Made by a program: the position numbers and the translations under genes
The notes under the pieces: model-generated
Databases searched by the model: none
What the model was told of the DNA's origin: nothing
What the model saw: only the letters and a program-made list of their open reading frames with translations
Source: Clostridia bacterium
GTDB lineage: Bacteria; Bacillota; Clostridia; Christensenellales; Borkfalkiaceae
Assembly (NCBI GenBank): GCA_013316055.1
Contig: WSNM01000001.1
Location: 53,689-117,688, forward strand
Direction: 5' to 3'
Length of the DNA: 64,000 nt
Part shown: positions 61,983-64,000 of the stretch, in pieces
How positions within the stretch are numbered: position 1 is the stretch's first letter
Layout: every line of letters starts with the position of its first letter

Positions 61983-63815
61983 ATGAAGAACAATTATAAA
62001 AAATTAAAGGATATAGGTATTCTCGTTCTCTGCGATTTTGCCTCGATAACCGTCTCGGTTTTGCTGTCGTTGCTGATAGTGCACAGCAGGGTCGATTTTT
62101 GTCTTGAGCTTTTATACTGGTATCTTTTGAACATAGTTACGGTATATGTGTTTTTTGCGCTGTTCAGGCTGTATTTCATAGTTTTCACCTCGGTGGGTCT
62201 TTTGGATACGCTAAAAACAGTCGGCGCAATACTTTTCGTGTTCGGTGCAAACCTCGCATATATGATATTCCTTAAACGGTTTCTCAATATCAGGGTCTGC
62301 ATAACCTATTCAATCATTCTTGCCCTTTTCGGGCTTGCGTCCCGTTTTTCGCAGAGAATGTACGTCGCCGTAAAATACGCGCTTTCCAGAAAGAACAAAA
62401 ACAAAGTCAGGGCAATGATTGTCGGCGGCGGAAACGCAGGCACAATGCTTATCCGCGAAATTCAGACTACCGATAAAATAACCTATCTTCCCGTGTGCGT
62501 CATCGACGACGACCCCACCAAGATAGGCAAAAACATAAATAACGTAAAAATAGTCGGCAGCACGGCAGACATTCCCGTCTATGCGAAAAAATACGACATC
62601 GACGAAATTTTAATAGCCATGCCCGCCGCGCCCAAGGCAGAGGTAAAGCGCATTTTCGACATTTGCGAGGGCACAAAATGCAAGGTTAAAACCTTACCTG
62701 GCATTTACCAGATAGTAAACGGCGATGCCAGTGTCACCGCGTTGCGCGAGGTGCAGATTTCCGACCTTCTCGGCCGCGACCAGATAAAGGTCAACCTCGA
62801 CGAAATTATGGGCTATATCGAGGACAGGGTGGTGCTTGTCACGGGCGGAGGCGGCTCGATAGGAAGCGAGCTCTGCCGCCAGATAGCAACCCACAACCCC
62901 AAGCAGCTTATAATTTTGGACATTTACGAAAACAACGCCTACGACATCGAGCAGGAGCTTAAACGCCGCCATCCCGAATTAAACCTGCTTGCGCTGATTG
63001 CAAGCATAAGGGACACGGGCAAAATGGAGGACGTATTCAAAAAATACTCGCCGGAAATCGTATTCAACGCCGCCGCGCACAAGCACGTGCCGTTAATGGA
63101 AACAAGCCCTAACGAGGCAGTCAAAAATAACGTTTTCGGCACCTTGAACGTAGCGCGGTGCGCTGATAAATTCGGCTCTAAGGTATTCGTGCAGATTTCA
63201 ACCGACAAGGCGGTAAACCCCACAAACATTATGGGCGCCACAAAGCGCATCTGCGAAATGATAATCCAAACCATAGGCAAGCACAGTAAAAACACCAAGT
63301 TTGTCGCCGTGCGCTTCGGAAACGTGCTCGGCTCCAACGGCTCGGTTATTCCGCTTTTCGAAAAGCAGATAGCGGAAGGCGGCCCCGTAACCGTCACCCA
63401 CAAGGATATTATTAGGTATTTCATGACCATACCGGAGGCGGTTTCGCTCGTTTTGCAGGCGGGCGCATATGCAAAGGGCGGACAAATTTTTGTTTTGGAT
63501 ATGGGCGAGCCCGTCAAAATTTACGATTTGGCGTACAACCTTATCAAGCTTTCGGGATTAGAGCCTAACGTAGACATCGAAATTAAATGCACGGGTCTGC
63601 GCCCAGGCGAAAAGCTTTACGAGGAGCGGCTTATGGATGAGGAGGGCATGCAGCAAACCCCCAACGGACTTATCAGCATAGCCAACCCCATAAAGCTTGA
63701 CGAACAGCGCCTGTGGACCACGCTCGACAGCCTTAAAGCGGCGGCGTACGACGAAACGGAGGAAATGAAGAACCTCGTCGCACAGCTTGTAACAACCTAC
63801 AAGCCCCAGAAATAA
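61983..63815 (+). CDS. Membrane nucleotide-sugar 4,6-dehydratase (CapD/PglF/WbpM-like)
   Basis: 610 residues. Four N-terminal helices (about 10-115) are followed by a CoA-binding-like Rossmann domain (VRAMIVGGGNAGTMLIREI) and a second Rossmann SDR domain: VLVTGGGGSIGSELCRQIA, NAAAHKHVPLMETSPNEAV, and the catalytic STDKAVNPTNIMGATKR in which Met replaces Tyr, as usual in this family. Makes UDP-4-keto-6-deoxy sugars used for glycans. It follows glmS, whose pathway supplies its probable substrate, UDP-GlcNAc. Confidence 0.9.
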   Translation: MKNNYKKLKDIGILVLCDFASITVSVLLSLLIVHSRVDFCLELLYWYLLNIVTVYVFFALFRLYFIVFTSVGLLDTLKTVGAILFVFGANLAYMIFLKRFLNIRVCITYSIILALFGLASRFSQRMYVAVKYALSRKNKNKVRAMIVGGGNAGTMLIREIQTTDKITYLPVCVIDDDPTKIGKNINNVKIVGSTADIPVYAKKYDIDEILIAMPAAPKAEVKRIFDICEGTKCKVKTLPGIYQIVNGDASVTALREVQISDLLGRDQIKVNLDEIMGYIEDRVVLVTGGGGSIGSELCRQIATHNPKQLIILDIYENNAYDIEQELKRRHPELNLLALIASIRDTGKMEDVFKKYSPEIVFNAAAHKHVPLMETSPNEAVKNNVFGTLNVARCADKFGSKVFVQISTDKAVNPTNIMGATKRICEMIIQTIGKHSKNTKFVAVRFGNVLGSNGSVIPLFEKQIAEGGPVTVTHKDIIRYFMTIPEAVSLVLQAGAYAKGGQIFVLDMGEPVKIYDLAYNLIKLSGLEPNVDIEIKCTGLRPGEKLYEERLMDEEGMQQTPNGLISIANPIKLDEQRLWTTLDSLKAAAYDETEEMKNLVAQLVTTYKPQK

Positions 63816-63826
63816 ATGTAAAACAA

Positions 63827-63870
63827 AAGCGGCGACTTCGCAAAAATCTGCGCAGCCGCCGCTTATATTA
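63827..63870 (+). terminator. Stem-loop after capD-like gene
   Basis: AAGCGGCG / CGCCGCTT outer stem, with inner CGCA/TGCG pairing. A weak ATATTA tail follows. Confidence 0.6.
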
Positions 63871-63903
63871 TGTCAAAATTATTAAACTGTTTTCTTGCTT
63901 GTT

Positions 63904-64000
63904 TTGTCCAGCACAGCCATAAAAAAGCTTACCGAAAAGAGCTTTGAAAATATTGCCTTTGCCTTTATGGCGCTGAGCGCGTTGCTTATTATCGAGCTGT
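63904..64000 (+). CDS. Possible membrane protein, 3'-partial
   Basis: From TTG 63904 the frame stays open to the window end: SSTAIKKLTEKSFENIAF then FMALSALLIIEL, a polar start followed by a hydrophobic helix as in many polytopic membrane proteins. No ribosome binding site. Start and identity are uncertain because only 32 codons are visible. Confidence 0.3.
   Translation, partial: MSSTAIKKLTEKSFENIAFAFMALSALLIIEL

Overview
The window reads as chromosome from a low-to-mid GC, endospore-forming member of the Firmicutes (Clostridia; a finer placement would be a guess). Evidence: mrnC-rlmB-sigH and dnaX-ybaB-recR gene orders, yabP-yabQ-divIC, SpoVB-like flippase, SpoVAC/SpoVAD, NodB deacetylase, SPOR protein, AGGAGG-type ribosome binding sites and tRNAs with encoded CCA. 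Most of it is housekeeping DNA with tight operons, ATGA overlaps and strong intrinsic terminators.

Layout. 1-11.6 kb: RNA processing and sigma factor (mrnC, rlmB, sigH), replication and recombination (dnaX, ybaB, recR), gpsA, a DUF1963 protein, typA, then yabP-yabQ-divIC, ppx-like and an M50-like protease. 11.6-24.7 kb: a zinc-ribbon ORF, gyrB-gyrA, DUF1963, a CtpE-like P-type ATPase (minus), serS, a glycosyltransferase-like protein, a DEDDh exonuclease and an NSUN/RsmF-type rRNA methyltransferase. 24.7-33.8 kb: a giant surface protein (minus), a split TauE/SafE pair, SpoVB, a LysM-like protein, a Cys-containing hypothetical protein and a phosphoesterase. 33.8-39.5 kb: complete pyrBCFKDE operon behind a leader peptide and attenuator. 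39.5-42.7 kb: deacetylase, SPOR protein, tRNA-Thr, glycosyltransferase and the start of a collagen-like gene. 51.4-54 kb: tRNA-Pro, thyA, folA, VTT membrane protein. 54-58 kb: an AT-rich lipoprotein islet, ZIP transporter, SDR, SpoVAC and a truncated SpoVAD. 58-64 kb: amino-sugar and nucleotide-sugar genes (LbH protein, glmM, glmS, CapD/PglF-like).

The stand-out feature is at 42.3-51.3 kb. A collagen-like gene, probably a BclA-type spore-surface protein made next to its glycosyltransferase, is split in two. A 7,803-bp element lies between the halves. It carries a large serine recombinase (48876-50468) and a 1,885-residue surface adhesin (42877-48534). A 7-bp direct repeat, GCAACAG, marks both junctions (42688 and 50491). 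Removing one repeat plus the element restores an uninterrupted Gly-X-Y reading frame of 382 codons. Joining the element ends gives a dyad around that core (TCCCTTA / TAAGGGA arms), as expected for a serine-integrase attP. The arrangement resembles sporulation-time gene reconstitution (sigK-skin, spsM) but with a collagen gene as target and an adhesin as cargo. Whether excision is developmental, phase-variable or simply reversible mobility cannot be told from sequence.
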